Positions 19,577 to 27,120 of a stretch of 64,000 nt of DNA are shown one piece after another. The position numbers were made by a program, and so were the translations under genes. The notes beneath the pieces are model-generated. The model saw only the letters and a program-made list of their open reading frames with translations. It did no database searches and was not told where the DNA came from. Positions within the stretch are counted from its first letter, which is position 1; each line of letters begins with the position of its first letter. This stretch comes from Streptomyces coeruleorubidus (GTDB lineage: Bacteria > Actinomycetota > Actinomycetes > Streptomycetales > Streptomycetaceae): contig NZ_CP023694.1 of assembly GCF_008705135.1 (NCBI RefSeq), positions 7,539,001 through 7,603,000 of the forward strand, in the 5' to 3' direction.

Positions 19577-19760
19577 TCCCGGCCGCCGCGAACAGGGCGA
19601 CACCCAGCACGAGCAGGACGACGCTCGCGTAGATCTCGTAGCCGTCGAGGAACCCAAGTCGTTGCACGAGGCCCCAGTTCCAGTCGGTGAACTCGTGTAC
19701 CAGGCCCGCCACGCCCTGTACGAGGGCGAGGAAGCCGAGAATCTCCAGCACCTGCTTCAT
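19560..19760 (-). CDS. Small two-helix membrane protein
   Basis: A 66-residue protein with two hydrophobic helices (VLEILGFLALVQGVAGLVHEF and YEIYASVVLLVLGVALFAAAG) separated by a short hydrophilic loop rich in tryptophan. It begins at ATG 19760; the much longer frame upstream is antisense to the histidine kinase. It lies between the convergent RNase and the divergent histidine-kinase gene. It is not similar to barstar, so it is not an obvious RNase inhibitor. Function unknown. Confidence 0.65.
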   Translation of the reverse strand: MKQVLEILGFLALVQGVAGLVHEFTDWNWGLVQRLGFLDGYEIYASVVLLVLGVALFAAAGSRKSV

Positions 19761-19926
19761 GGCACGAGCCTCGCCCCGCGGACCCCCCACGCACATCGGC
19801 CGCGGGGCGAGCGTCCGTTGGACGGAAGTCCCCGTCCGGACCCCGTCGGCCGCGCCGAAAGTCTGCGATGCGGTGACTTTGGTCGACGATTCCGGCCAGA
19901 GTGAGGTGAACGCGCCCGGACCTGCG

Positions 19927-19932
19927 TAGATT
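19927..19932 (+). promoter_or_regulatory. -10 element giving a probable leaderless histidine-kinase mRNA
   Basis: TAGATT ends 8 nt before GTG 19941, which places the expected transcription start at the start codon. No Shine-Dalgarno precedes the GTG. Confidence 0.45.
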
Positions 19933-19940
19933 TGCCGACC

Positions 19941-21218
19941 GTGAGTGGTGACAACGCGGGGCAGGCCTCCCCGGTGCTGACGGGCGAGACACCTGCGTTG
20001 TTCACCGGGCGCAGATGGTTCGTCCCCTCCGCCCTGCTGCACGAGCTCGACCCCGACGCCGCACGGGCCGGGCAACGGCCCCGGCGCACCGCCCGCGACT
20101 GGGTCGTCGACTTCTCCTGCTTCGTGGTGGCCGTGCTGGTGGGCGCGGCCGCCATCGAGGCGCTCAACAACAACCCCCATGTCCCGGAATGGCTGGCCGT
20201 CGTCGACCAGCTGACCGGGGCGCTGGCCTGCGCGGCCGTCTGGCTGCGCCGCCGCTGGCCGCTGGGGCTCGCCGTGGCGATGGTCCCCATCACCTTCCTC
20301 TCGGAGACGGCGGGCGGGGCGGGTCTGATCGCCCTGTTCACCCTCGCCGTGCACCGTCCCTTCCGCTACGTGGCCTGGGTGGGCGGCATCAACGCGGCCC
20401 TGGCCCCGCTGTACTACTGGGCGCGCCCCGACGCGGACGTCCCCTACCTGGTGAGCGTGCCCTTCGCCATGGTGCTCACCCTGGCGATCGTCGGCTGGGG
20501 CATGTTCGTACGGTCCAAGCGGCAGCTCATGGTGAGCCTCAGGGACCGGGCCCGGCGGGCCGAGACGGAGGCGCGGCTGCGGGCCGAGCAGGCGCAGCGG
20601 CTCGCCCGTGAGGCCATCGCGCGGGAGATGCACGACGTGCTGGCCCACCGGCTGACCCTGCTCAGCGTGCACGCGGGCGCCCTGGAGTTCCGGCCCGACG
20701 CACCCCCGGCGGAGACGGCGCGGGCGGCGGGGGTGATCCGGGAGAGCGCGCACGAGGCCCTCCAGGACCTGCGCGAGATCATCGGAGTCCTGCGGGCGGG
20801 GGAGCCCGACGACACGGGCCGGCCGCAGCCGACGCTCGGCGCGCTGGACACCCTTGTCGCCGAGTCGCGTGAGGCCGGCATGAAGGTGGCCCTCGACCAC
20901 CGCGTCGACGACGCCGGCACCGTCCCGTCCTCCGTCGGCCGCACCGCGTACCGGATCGTCCAGGAGGGCCTGACCAACGCCCGCAAGCACGCCCCCGGCA
21001 CGGAGGTCACGGTGTCCGTCACCGGCGCACCGGGCGACGGCCTCACCGTCTCCGTGCACAACCCGCCCCCCGAGGGCGAGGTGCCGCCCGTCCCCGGCTC
21101 CGGCCAGGGCCTGATCGGCCTGACGGAACGAGCGACCCTCACGGGCGGCCGCTTGGAGCACGGCCACACCCCGCAGGGCGGGTTCGAGGTCCGGGCGTGG
21201 CTGCCGTGGGCCTGCTGA
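19941..21218 (+). CDS. Two-component sensor histidine kinase (NarL-type partner, HisKA_3)
   Basis: A 425-residue membrane kinase. The N-terminal half has about four to five transmembrane segments (for example VVDFSCFVVAVLVGAAAI, WPLGLAVAMVPITFLS, VPFAMVLTLAIVGWGMFV). A coiled linker leads to the HisKA_3 dimerisation helix EAIAREMHDVLAHRLTLLSVHAGAL, with the phospho-accepting histidine near residue 233. A HATPase_c domain follows with YRIVQEGLTNARKHAPG (N box) and GSGQGLIGLTERATLTGG (G box). The start is GTG 19941. The matching response regulator lies 1.4 kb downstream with a membrane-protein gene between. The signal is unknown. Confidence 0.92.
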   Translation: MSGDNAGQASPVLTGETPALFTGRRWFVPSALLHELDPDAARAGQRPRRTARDWVVDFSCFVVAVLVGAAAIEALNNNPHVPEWLAVVDQLTGALACAAVWLRRRWPLGLAVAMVPITFLSETAGGAGLIALFTLAVHRPFRYVAWVGGINAALAPLYYWARPDADVPYLVSVPFAMVLTLAIVGWGMFVRSKRQLMVSLRDRARRAETEARLRAEQAQRLAREAIAREMHDVLAHRLTLLSVHAGALEFRPDAPPAETARAAGVIRESAHEALQDLREIIGVLRAGEPDDTGRPQPTLGALDTLVAESREAGMKVALDHRVDDAGTVPSSVGRTAYRIVQEGLTNARKHAPGTEVTVSVTGAPGDGLTVSVHNPPPEGEVPPVPGSGQGLIGLTERATLTGGRLEHGHTPQGGFEVRAWLPWAC

Positions 21219-21349
21219 CTCCTCGGCACTTCGGGATCGCGCGCATGCCGACCCCATGACCCCAGGTCCCAAAGCGAGTTGACTTGGCTGTGACGATGGC
21301 TGATGTTTGTGCCGTCTTCAGCACCGTGAGTAACGGAAGGGACTTGCAC

Positions 21350-22489
21350 GTGAGTTTCGGGGGACCCACCAATCCGTACCAGCCGCCCGGGCCGCCGAAC
21401 GGCGGACCGTATCCGCCGCCTCCGGCCAACGGCCCCTACATGCCGCCGCATTACGTGCCGCCTCAGCCGGGCCCGGCGCCGTACGGCTACCCGCACCCTC
21501 AGCCGTACCCCCCGCACCCGCACACGCACCCACAGCCGTACCCGTACGTCCCCCAGCCGTACCCGCACCCGCAGCCGTACCCGTACGTCCCCCAGCCGCC
21601 GCCGGGCACCCGCGGCCCGGGCCGGGGCGGTCTGCGCGGTGGCGAATGGCCGTCGGTCCGCGAGCTGTTGCGGCAGGGGCAGCCGCGGGTCTCCGGCTGC
21701 ATGTGGCTGGTGCTGCTCGCTCCGTGCACCTGGTTCGCGTTCCTGCCGCTCGTGCTGGGCTACTCGTTCGCGCGCTCGGCCCGCAACCTCGCCCACCGGC
21801 TGTTCCCGCACACGCACCGAGCCGTCGACGACCGGCACGTGACGCGCGTGCAGAAGGTACGGGCCTGGACCGCGGCCGCCATGTCCCTGCTGCTGCTCGC
21901 CATGTACGGCAAGCCGGAGGACGTCGCCGAGGCCCAGGAGCAGTACATGATGCGGCTGGCGGTCACCCCGCCCCTGCTGCTCCTGAGCGCACCCGTCGTG
22001 ATCGCCGTGCTGTTCCGGTGGGCGTCGGCGGAGACCAGGTCGGCCATGCGGGTGCGGGTGCGGGCCGCCCTGCGGTCGGCCGGCTGGTACATCGGAGCCG
22101 TGACGGCCGTCCCGCTGCTCGGCGGGGCGATCATGCTGCTGCACCGGAACCAGACGCCCTCCTCCGGTTCGGCGGGCGCCGCCCCCTGGCTGATCCTCGC
22201 GACCGCCCTGCCCCTGGCCTGGCTGCTGTTCTTCGTGGGGTTCGCCACCGGTCCGGCCATCCGCACCGGCTTCAACACCGCGGCCGTGCACGCCGCGCTC
22301 CCCGCCCTGCTGACCGGCACGCTGGTGTGGGAGTTCACCGCCATCAGCCTGCTCGCCGGCGGCCTGCCGCCCGGACCGCCGATGATCCAGGCCCTCGCCG
22401 TCATCGGCGGTCCCGCCTCGGTGACGGCGGTGGTCTGGTGGGAGATCAGCCGCCTGCGCGCCCTGTTCGGGGTGACGCTGCGCGCCTGA
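21350..22489 (+). CDS. Multi-pass membrane protein with a proline/tyrosine/histidine-rich N-terminal tail
   Basis: A 379-residue protein. GTG 21350 has the well-placed GGAAGGGA ribosome-binding site; an in-frame GTG at 21326 lacks one. Residues 1-90 are a disordered P/Y/H-rich tail with tandem PHPQPYPYVPQP units. The rest contains about six hydrophobic segments (MWLVLLAPCTWFAFLPLVLGY, AAAMSLLLLAMYG, LLLLSAPVVIAVLFRW, IGAVTAVPLLGGAIMLL, WLILATALPLAWLLFFVGF, and two near the C-terminus). The family is not recognised. It separates the histidine kinase from its response regulator on the same strand, so it may be part of the sensing system. A TTGACT -35-like box at 21279-21284 suggests its own promoter. 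Confidence 0.7.
   Translation: MSFGGPTNPYQPPGPPNGGPYPPPPANGPYMPPHYVPPQPGPAPYGYPHPQPYPPHPHTHPQPYPYVPQPYPHPQPYPYVPQPPPGTRGPGRGGLRGGEWPSVRELLRQGQPRVSGCMWLVLLAPCTWFAFLPLVLGYSFARSARNLAHRLFPHTHRAVDDRHVTRVQKVRAWTAAAMSLLLLAMYGKPEDVAEAQEQYMMRLAVTPPLLLLSAPVVIAVLFRWASAETRSAMRVRVRAALRSAGWYIGAVTAVPLLGGAIMLLHRNQTPSSGSAGAAPWLILATALPLAWLLFFVGFATGPAIRTGFNTAAVHAALPALLTGTLVWEFTAISLLAGGLPPGPPMIQALAVIGGPASVTAVVWWEISRLRALFGVTLRA
21533..21598 (+). repeat. 27-bp perfect direct repeat encoding PQPYPYVPQP units
   Basis: Copies at 21533-21559 and 21572-21598 are identical over 27 nt with a 39-bp period. They lie inside the membrane-protein gene and encode its P/Y/H-rich tail, so tail length could vary by slippage or recombination. 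Confidence 0.85.
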
Positions 22490-22587
22490 GCACACGGCCG
22501 GTCAACACCGCGTTCCGGCCAGGGCGTTGGCGCGGACCGGCGCCCGTCCGGCCCCGCATCCGCCCCGGCCGTGATTACGTATGGCCC

Positions 22588-23271
22588 ATGACTGCGATCA
22601 GACTGCTCCTCGTCGACGACGATCCGCTGGTGCGGGCCGGACTGTCCTTCATGATGGGCGGGGCCGACGACATCGAGATCGTCGGCGAGGCGGCCGACGG
22701 CGGCGAGGTGGAGGCGCTCGTCGACCGCACCCGCCCGGACGTCGTGCTCATGGACATCCGGATGCCGACGGTGGACGGTCTCACGGCCACGGAGCGGCTG
22801 CGCGCCCGCAAGGACGCTCCCCAGGTGGTGGTCCTCACCACCTTCCACGCCGACGAACAGGTCCTGCGGGCGCTGCGCGCGGGCGCCGCCGGATTCGTCC
22901 TCAAGGACACCCCGCCCACCGAGATCCTCGCGGCGGTACGCCGGGTCGCGGCCGGCGACCCGGTCCTGTCGCCCACCGTGACCCGCCAGCTGATGCTGCA
23001 CGCGGTCGGCACCGCCGCCGACACCCGCCGCACACGCGCGCGTGCACGCATGGCCGCCCTCAACGACCGCGAGCGCGAGGTCGCCGTCGCGGTCGGCCGG
23101 GGCCTGTCCAACGCCGAGATCGCCACGGGCCTGTTCATGAGCGTCGCCACGGTCAAGACGCACGTCTCCCGCATCCTGGCCAAGCTCGACCTCAACAACC
23201 GGGTGCAGATCGCCCTGCTGGCGTACGACGCGGGACTCCTGGAGGAGGAACAGGAGGGCCACGGCCACTGA
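22588..23271 (+). CDS. NarL/FixJ-family response regulator
   Basis: A 227-residue regulator. The receiver domain (residues 1-120) has acidic residues in LLLVDDDPLV, the phospho-acceptor aspartate in VVLMDIRMPTVDG, the TTF switch residue and the conserved lysine in GFVLKDTPP. The C-terminal LuxR-type helix-turn-helix is LNDREREVAVAVGRGLSNAEIATGLFMSVATVKTHVSRILAKLDLNNRVQIALLAY. It is the natural partner of the HisKA_3 kinase at 19.9-21.2 kb. ATG 22588 is the domain start, and a TACGTA sequence lies a few bases upstream with no ribosome-binding site, so the mRNA may be leaderless. Confidence 0.92.
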   Translation: MTAIRLLLVDDDPLVRAGLSFMMGGADDIEIVGEAADGGEVEALVDRTRPDVVLMDIRMPTVDGLTATERLRARKDAPQVVVLTTFHADEQVLRALRAGAAGFVLKDTPPTEILAAVRRVAAGDPVLSPTVTRQLMLHAVGTAADTRRTRARARMAALNDREREVAVAVGRGLSNAEIATGLFMSVATVKTHVSRILAKLDLNNRVQIALLAYDAGLLEEEQEGHGH

Positions 23272-23290
23272 CCGCCTCGCGGGCCCGCCG

Positions 23291-24313
23291 TCACACGAAG
23301 GGGGCGGCGGCCCCGCCGGGGATCTCCGCGAGGTGCACCGGCCTGCGCTCCCGGCGCGACAGCTCGCACGCCTCGGCGACGCGCAGCGCCTGAAGCGCCT
23401 CGCGCCCGTCGCAGGGGTTGGCCCGCTCGCCCCGAACGACCTCGACGAACGCGTTCAGCTCCGCCTCGTAGGCGGGGCCGAAGCGCTCCAGGAAGCCCGT
23501 CCAGGGCTTGTCCGCGGCCGGCGGCCCGGTCGGCTCGGTGGACGCGATCGGCGTACGGTCGTCCAGGCCGACCACGATCTGGTCGAGCTCCCCGGCCAGC
23601 TCCATGCGCACGTCGTAGCCGGCCCCGTTCAGGCGGGCGCCGGTGATGGTGGCGAGCGTGCCGTCGTCGAGGGTGAGGAGCGCGGCACCGGTGTCGACGT
23701 CGCCCGCCGCGCGGAACATCGCGGGCCCGGCGTCGGATCCGGCCGCGTACACGTCCGCCACCTCCCGGCCCGTCACCCAGCGCAGCACGTCGAAGTCGTG
23801 GATCAGCGTGTCCCGGTACAGCCCGCCGGACAGCGGCAGCCACGCCGCGGGCGGCGGGGTCTGGTCACTGGTCAGCGCCCGCACGGTGTGCAGCCGCCCC
23901 AGCCTGCCGGAGCGCACGGCCTCGCGGGCGCCCGTGTATCCGGCGTCGAAGCGGCGCTGGAAGCCCATCTGGAGCACCGTCCCGGCCGTCTCCACCTCGG
24001 CGATCGCGCTCAGTGTCCCCGGCAGATCCAGCGCGATGGGCTTCTCACAGAACACCGGCAGGCCCGAGCGAGCTGCCCGACCGATCAGTTCGGCGTGGGC
24101 CGACGTCGCCGTCGTGATCACCACGGCGTCGACCCCCCACCGGAAGATCTCCTCCACGCCGGGCGCGGCCGTCTCACCCAGCCGGTGCGCCAGGTCCTGG
24201 GCCCGCGAGACGTCCGCGTCCGTGAGGATCAGGGAGCCGACGTCGCGGTGCCGGCTGAGGGTGTTCGCGTGGATTGTGCCGATACGGCCCGTTCCGATGA
24301 CGCCGATGCGCAT
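23291..24313 (-). CDS. Gfo/Idh/MocA-family oxidoreductase (inositol 2-dehydrogenase-like)
   Basis: A 340-residue NAD(P)-dependent dehydrogenase. Residues 1-120 are the Rossmann domain (MRIGVIGTGRIGTIHANTLSRH, then FCEKPIALDLPGT with the EKP motif). The C-terminal alpha/beta domain includes MGFQRRFDAGY, GLYRDTLIHDFDVLRWVTG (the DxxxHD catalytic segment) and LNAFVEVVRGERANPCDG. This pattern is closest to inositol 2-dehydrogenases, but the family also oxidises other cyclic polyols and sugars. It is divergent from a GntR/HutC regulator, and the intervening palindrome is a likely operator. No transporter or other inositol genes are in view. Confidence 0.85.
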   Translation of the reverse strand: MRIGVIGTGRIGTIHANTLSRHRDVGSLILTDADVSRAQDLAHRLGETAAPGVEEIFRWGVDAVVITTATSAHAELIGRAARSGLPVFCEKPIALDLPGTLSAIAEVETAGTVLQMGFQRRFDAGYTGAREAVRSGRLGRLHTVRALTSDQTPPPAAWLPLSGGLYRDTLIHDFDVLRWVTGREVADVYAAGSDAGPAMFRAAGDVDTGAALLTLDDGTLATITGARLNGAGYDVRMELAGELDQIVVGLDDRTPIASTEPTGPPAADKPWTGFLERFGPAYEAELNAFVEVVRGERANPCDGREALQALRVAEACELSRRERRPVHLAEIPGGAAAPFV

Positions 24314-24345
24314 GAAAACAAAGTGCGTGCCCAGCCCGCCCCTGT

Positions 24346-24370
24346 CAATCTGAATGTCCGGACAATCTGA
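24346..24370. promoter_or_regulatory. Operator candidate between the Gfo/Idh/MocA and gntR genes
   Basis: A perfect palindrome TGTCCGGACA (24355-24364) is overlapped by a direct repeat CAATCTGA (24346-24353 and 24363-24370). It lies in the 101-nt divergent gap, where a GntR/HutC regulator would bind. Confidence 0.55.
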
Positions 24371-24414
24371 CTACACAACTTCCCGTCAACAACGCACGGA
24401 GCTACGCTCGGCCC

Positions 24415-25179
24415 GTGCCGAAACCAGAAGTGGACCCGACCGTGCAGCTCGAGCTGAGCGTGGACCGCAGCTCTCCCGTGCCGTTGTACTTCCAGCTGTC
24501 CCAGCAGCTGGAGGCCGCGATCGAGCACGGCACGCTGACCCCCGGCAGCCTGCTGGGCAACGAGATCGAGCTCGCCGCCCGGCTCGGCCTGTCCCGGCCG
24601 ACCGTCCGCCAGGCCATCCAGTCGCTCGTCGACAAGGGCCTCCTCGTACGCCGCCGCGGTGTGGGCACCCAGGTCGTGCACAGCCAGGTCAAGCGCCCGC
24701 TGGAGCTCAGCAGCCTCTACGACGACCTGGAGGCGGCGGGCCAGCGCCCGGCCACCAAGGTCCTCGTCAACACGCTCGTCCCCGCCTCCGCCGAGGTCGC
24801 CGCCGCACTCGGCGTCGCCGAGGACAGCGACGTCCACCGCGTGGAACGCCTCCGCCTCGCCCACGGCGAGCCCATGGCCTACCTCTGCAACTTCCTGCCC
24901 CCCGGCCTCATCGACCTCGACACCGGCCAACTGGAGACCACGGGCCTGTACCGCCTGATGCGCGCGGCCGGCATCACCCTGCACAGCGCCCGCCAGTCGA
25001 TCGGCGCCCGCGCGGCGACGACGGTGGAGGCGGAACGGCTGGCGGAGGAGACGGGGGCCCCGCTGCTCACCATGCAACGCGTCACGTTCGACGACACGGG
25101 CCGCGCGGTCGAGTACGGCACGCATACGTACCGCCCGACGCGCTATTCCTTCGAATTCCAGTTGCTGGTGCGTACTTAA
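24415..25179 (+). CDS. GntR-family (HutC-type) transcriptional regulator
   Basis: A 254-residue regulator. The winged helix is VPLYFQLSQQLEAAIEHGTLTPGSLLGNEIELAARLGLSRPTVRQAIQSLVDKGLLVRRRGVGTQVV. The C-terminal UTRA-type ligand domain includes VERLRLAHGEPMAYLCNFLPPGL and GAPLLTMQRVTFDDTGRAVEYGTHTYRPTRYSFEF, typical of the HutC subgroup, which senses small sugars or amino-acid derivatives. GTG 24415 follows a TACGCT -10-like box by 6 nt with no ribosome-binding site, so it may be leaderless. It is likely to control the divergent dehydrogenase gene. A 32-bp interspersed repeat begins directly after its stop. Confidence 0.9.
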   Translation: MPKPEVDPTVQLELSVDRSSPVPLYFQLSQQLEAAIEHGTLTPGSLLGNEIELAARLGLSRPTVRQAIQSLVDKGLLVRRRGVGTQVVHSQVKRPLELSSLYDDLEAAGQRPATKVLVNTLVPASAEVAAALGVAEDSDVHRVERLRLAHGEPMAYLCNFLPPGLIDLDTGQLETTGLYRLMRAAGITLHSARQSIGARAATTVEAERLAEETGAPLLTMQRVTFDDTGRAVEYGTHTYRPTRYSFEFQLLVRT

Positions 25180-25211
25180 GGGGCGCGGGGAACTGCGCGA
25201 CCAGCCCCCAC
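25180..25211 (+). repeat. Interspersed 32-bp Streptomyces repeat, copy 1
   Basis: A GC-rich element beginning GGGGCGCGGGGAACTGCGCG follows the gntR stop directly. The same 32 nt occur in reverse orientation at 61371-61402. I recall near-identical sequences as frequent intergenic elements in Streptomyces chromosomes. The ends can fold into an imperfect hairpin, so it may act as a terminator or processing site. Confidence 0.8.
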
Positions 25212-25287
25212 GAACCCGCACTCGGCGACGATCCGCACCACCCCTCTGCTCCGCACCCTGCCTCCCCGTGAGGCAGAATCGGCGGCG

Positions 25288-26436
25288 ATGAGCACCTACC
25301 GCGACTTCACCGCCCCCATCGGCTCCCGCCGTGCCACCGTGCTCCGCACCGTCGGCACCCGGGAGCGCCGCTCACACCTGACGGCACCCCGCGTGCCGAC
25401 GGTCGGCATCGACATCGGCGGTACGAAGGTGATGGCGGGCGTCGTGGACGCCGACGGCAACATCCTGGAGAAGGTCCGCACGGAGACGCCGGACAAGTCC
25501 AAGAGCCCCAAGGTCGTGGAGGACACCATCGCCGAGCTGGTCCTGGACCTCTCGGACCGGCACGACGTGCACGCCGTCGGCATCGGCGCCGCCGGCTGGG
25601 TCGACGCCGACCGCAACCGCGTGCTGTTCGCCCCCCACCTGTCCTGGCGCAACGAACCGCTGCGCGACCGCCTCTCGGGCCGGCTCTCCGTGCCGGTCCT
25701 CGTGGACAACGACGCCAACACCGCCGCCTGGGCCGAGTGGCGTTTCGGCGCCGGCCGCGGCGAGGACCACCTCGTGATGATCACGCTCGGCACCGGCATC
25801 GGCGGCGCGATCCTGGAGGACGGCCAGGTCAAGCGCGGCAAGTACGGCGTCGCCGGCGAGTTCGGCCACATGCAGGTCGTGCCCGGCGGCCACCGCTGCC
25901 CGTGCGGCAACCGCGGCTGCTGGGAGCAGTACAGCTCCGGAAACGCCCTGGTCCGCGAGGCGCGCGAGCTGGCCGCGGCCGACTCGCCGGTGGCGTACGG
26001 GATCATCGAGCACGTCAAGGGCAACATCGGCGACATCACCGGCCCGATGATCACCGAGCTGGCCCGCGAGGGTGACGCCATGTGCATCGAGCTGCTCCAG
26101 GACATCGGCCAGTGGCTCGGCGTCGGCATCGCCAACCTCGCGGCCGCCCTCGACCCCTCCTGCTTCGTCATCGGCGGCGGCGTCTCGGCCGCCGACGACC
26201 TGCTGATCGGCCCCGCCAGGGACGCGTTCCGCAGGCATCTGACCGGCCGCGGCTACCGCCCCGAGGCCCGTATCGCCCGGGCCCAGCTCGGCCCCGAGGC
26301 CGGCATGGTCGGCGCCGCCGACCTCGCCCGGCTGGTCGCCCGCCGCTTCCGGCGCGCCAAGCGCCGCCGGGTGGAGCGGTACGAGCGCTACGAGCGGTAC
26401 ACGCAGTCGCTCCGCAGTACCCAGGAGACGCTGTGA
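25288..26436 (+). CDS. ROK-family sugar kinase (glucokinase-like)
   Basis: A 382-residue ROK kinase. GIDIGGTKVMAGVVDADGNIL is the phosphate-binding loop near residue 40. LVDNDANTAAWAEWRFGAG contains the catalytic aspartate, ITLGTGIGGAILEDG binds nucleotide, and CPCGNRGCWEQYSSG is the ROK zinc motif (CxCGxxGCxE). An N-terminal extension of about 37 residues and a basic, tyrosine-rich tail (ERYERYERYTQ) flank the kinase. ATG 25288 is preceded by CAGAAT at the spacing for a leaderless mRNA. It phosphorylates glucose or a related sugar with ATP. The start codon of a membrane-anchored protein overlaps its stop by GTGA, so the two are co-translated. Confidence 0.9.
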   Translation: MSTYRDFTAPIGSRRATVLRTVGTRERRSHLTAPRVPTVGIDIGGTKVMAGVVDADGNILEKVRTETPDKSKSPKVVEDTIAELVLDLSDRHDVHAVGIGAAGWVDADRNRVLFAPHLSWRNEPLRDRLSGRLSVPVLVDNDANTAAWAEWRFGAGRGEDHLVMITLGTGIGGAILEDGQVKRGKYGVAGEFGHMQVVPGGHRCPCGNRGCWEQYSSGNALVREARELAAADSPVAYGIIEHVKGNIGDITGPMITELAREGDAMCIELLQDIGQWLGVGIANLAAALDPSCFVIGGGVSAADDLLIGPARDAFRRHLTGRGYRPEARIARAQLGPEAGMVGAADLARLVARRFRRAKRRRVERYERYERYTQSLRSTQETL

Positions 26437-27014
26437 CCGCATCCCTGCCGCACCAGGGCTCCTGGCCGGACGGCGAGGAACGCCCGGCCGAGGACCGCCG
26501 CCACATGATCCGCCGCAGGGCGCTCACCCTGCTGATCATCGTGCTGCTCATCGGCATCCCGGCGGGCTACCTGGTGATCTCCGCGAACCAGAGCCGGGAC
26601 AGCGGCAAGGACAAGGAGGCGAAGTACTCGGCGACCGGCCTGACCGAGGGCTGGCCCTCCAAACTCCAGCGCCGGATCTACCAGGTGCCCGTCCCGCACC
26701 CGGCCTGGCACGTGGCGTACTACGAGACCAACAACTGGAAGACCAGCCGCCTGTACGCCCAGTTCGAGACCAACGCGGCCGGTCTGGACGCCTATCTGAC
26801 GGGCCTGGGCGTGACCCGGAAGGACCTGAAGAAGGACCACATCACCATCGGCGCCCGCGACCGCAAGGTCACCGGCTGGAAGTTCCCCGAGGGCGACTCG
26901 TGGTACGGCTTCGTCCACCGGCAGAAGAACCCCGCGCCCACGCACGACGTGGTGGTGGACCTGTCCAACCCGGCGTACCCCTGGGTGTACGTGGTGTCCC
27001 GGACGGTGCCCTGA
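26433..27014 (+). CDS. Single-pass membrane-anchored hypothetical protein
   Basis: A 193-residue protein starting at GTG 26433 in the 4-nt overlap with the kinase gene. A basic cytoplasmic stretch (RRHMIRRR) precedes one transmembrane helix (ALTLLIIVLLIGIPAGYLVISA, residues 29-50). The remaining 140 residues would be extracytoplasmic, with tryptophan- and tyrosine-rich segments (HPAWHVAYYETNNWKTSRLYAQFE, GWKFPEGDSWYGFVHR, PAYPWVYVVSRTVP). It has no lipobox and no known catalytic motif. Translational coupling to the ROK kinase implies a related task, but none can be named. Confidence 0.7.
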   Translation: MTASLPHQGSWPDGEERPAEDRRHMIRRRALTLLIIVLLIGIPAGYLVISANQSRDSGKDKEAKYSATGLTEGWPSKLQRRIYQVPVPHPAWHVAYYETNNWKTSRLYAQFETNAAGLDAYLTGLGVTRKDLKKDHITIGARDRKVTGWKFPEGDSWYGFVHRQKNPAPTHDVVVDLSNPAYPWVYVVSRTVP

Positions 27015-27053
27015 TCCGAAGCCCGGCTCGGCCGGCGCGGCCGCCGGGGCCGA

Positions 27054-27076
27054 TTGTCAGACCCCGCCCGTAGAGT
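27054..27076 (+). promoter_or_regulatory. PafBC/RecA-independent DNA-damage-type promoter before the SNF2-SWIM operon
   Basis: TTGTCAGAC (27054-27062), exactly 8 nt, then TAGAGT (27071-27076). The actinobacterial RecA-independent damage promoter is known as TTGTCRGTG-N8-TANNNT; this matches the first seven bases, the spacing and the -10. The same element precedes exonuclease III at 52625-52647. Confidence 0.7.
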
Positions 27077-27120
27077 CGGAGACAGCTGATCCGAAACGCG
27101 GGCGGGAGGTGGCAGGACGT

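Noticed and set aside
19560..19760. Barstar-type inhibitor for the adjacent secreted RNase
   Set aside because: The encoded protein is two membrane helices with none of the barstar acidic helix features, so it was kept only as an unknown membrane protein.
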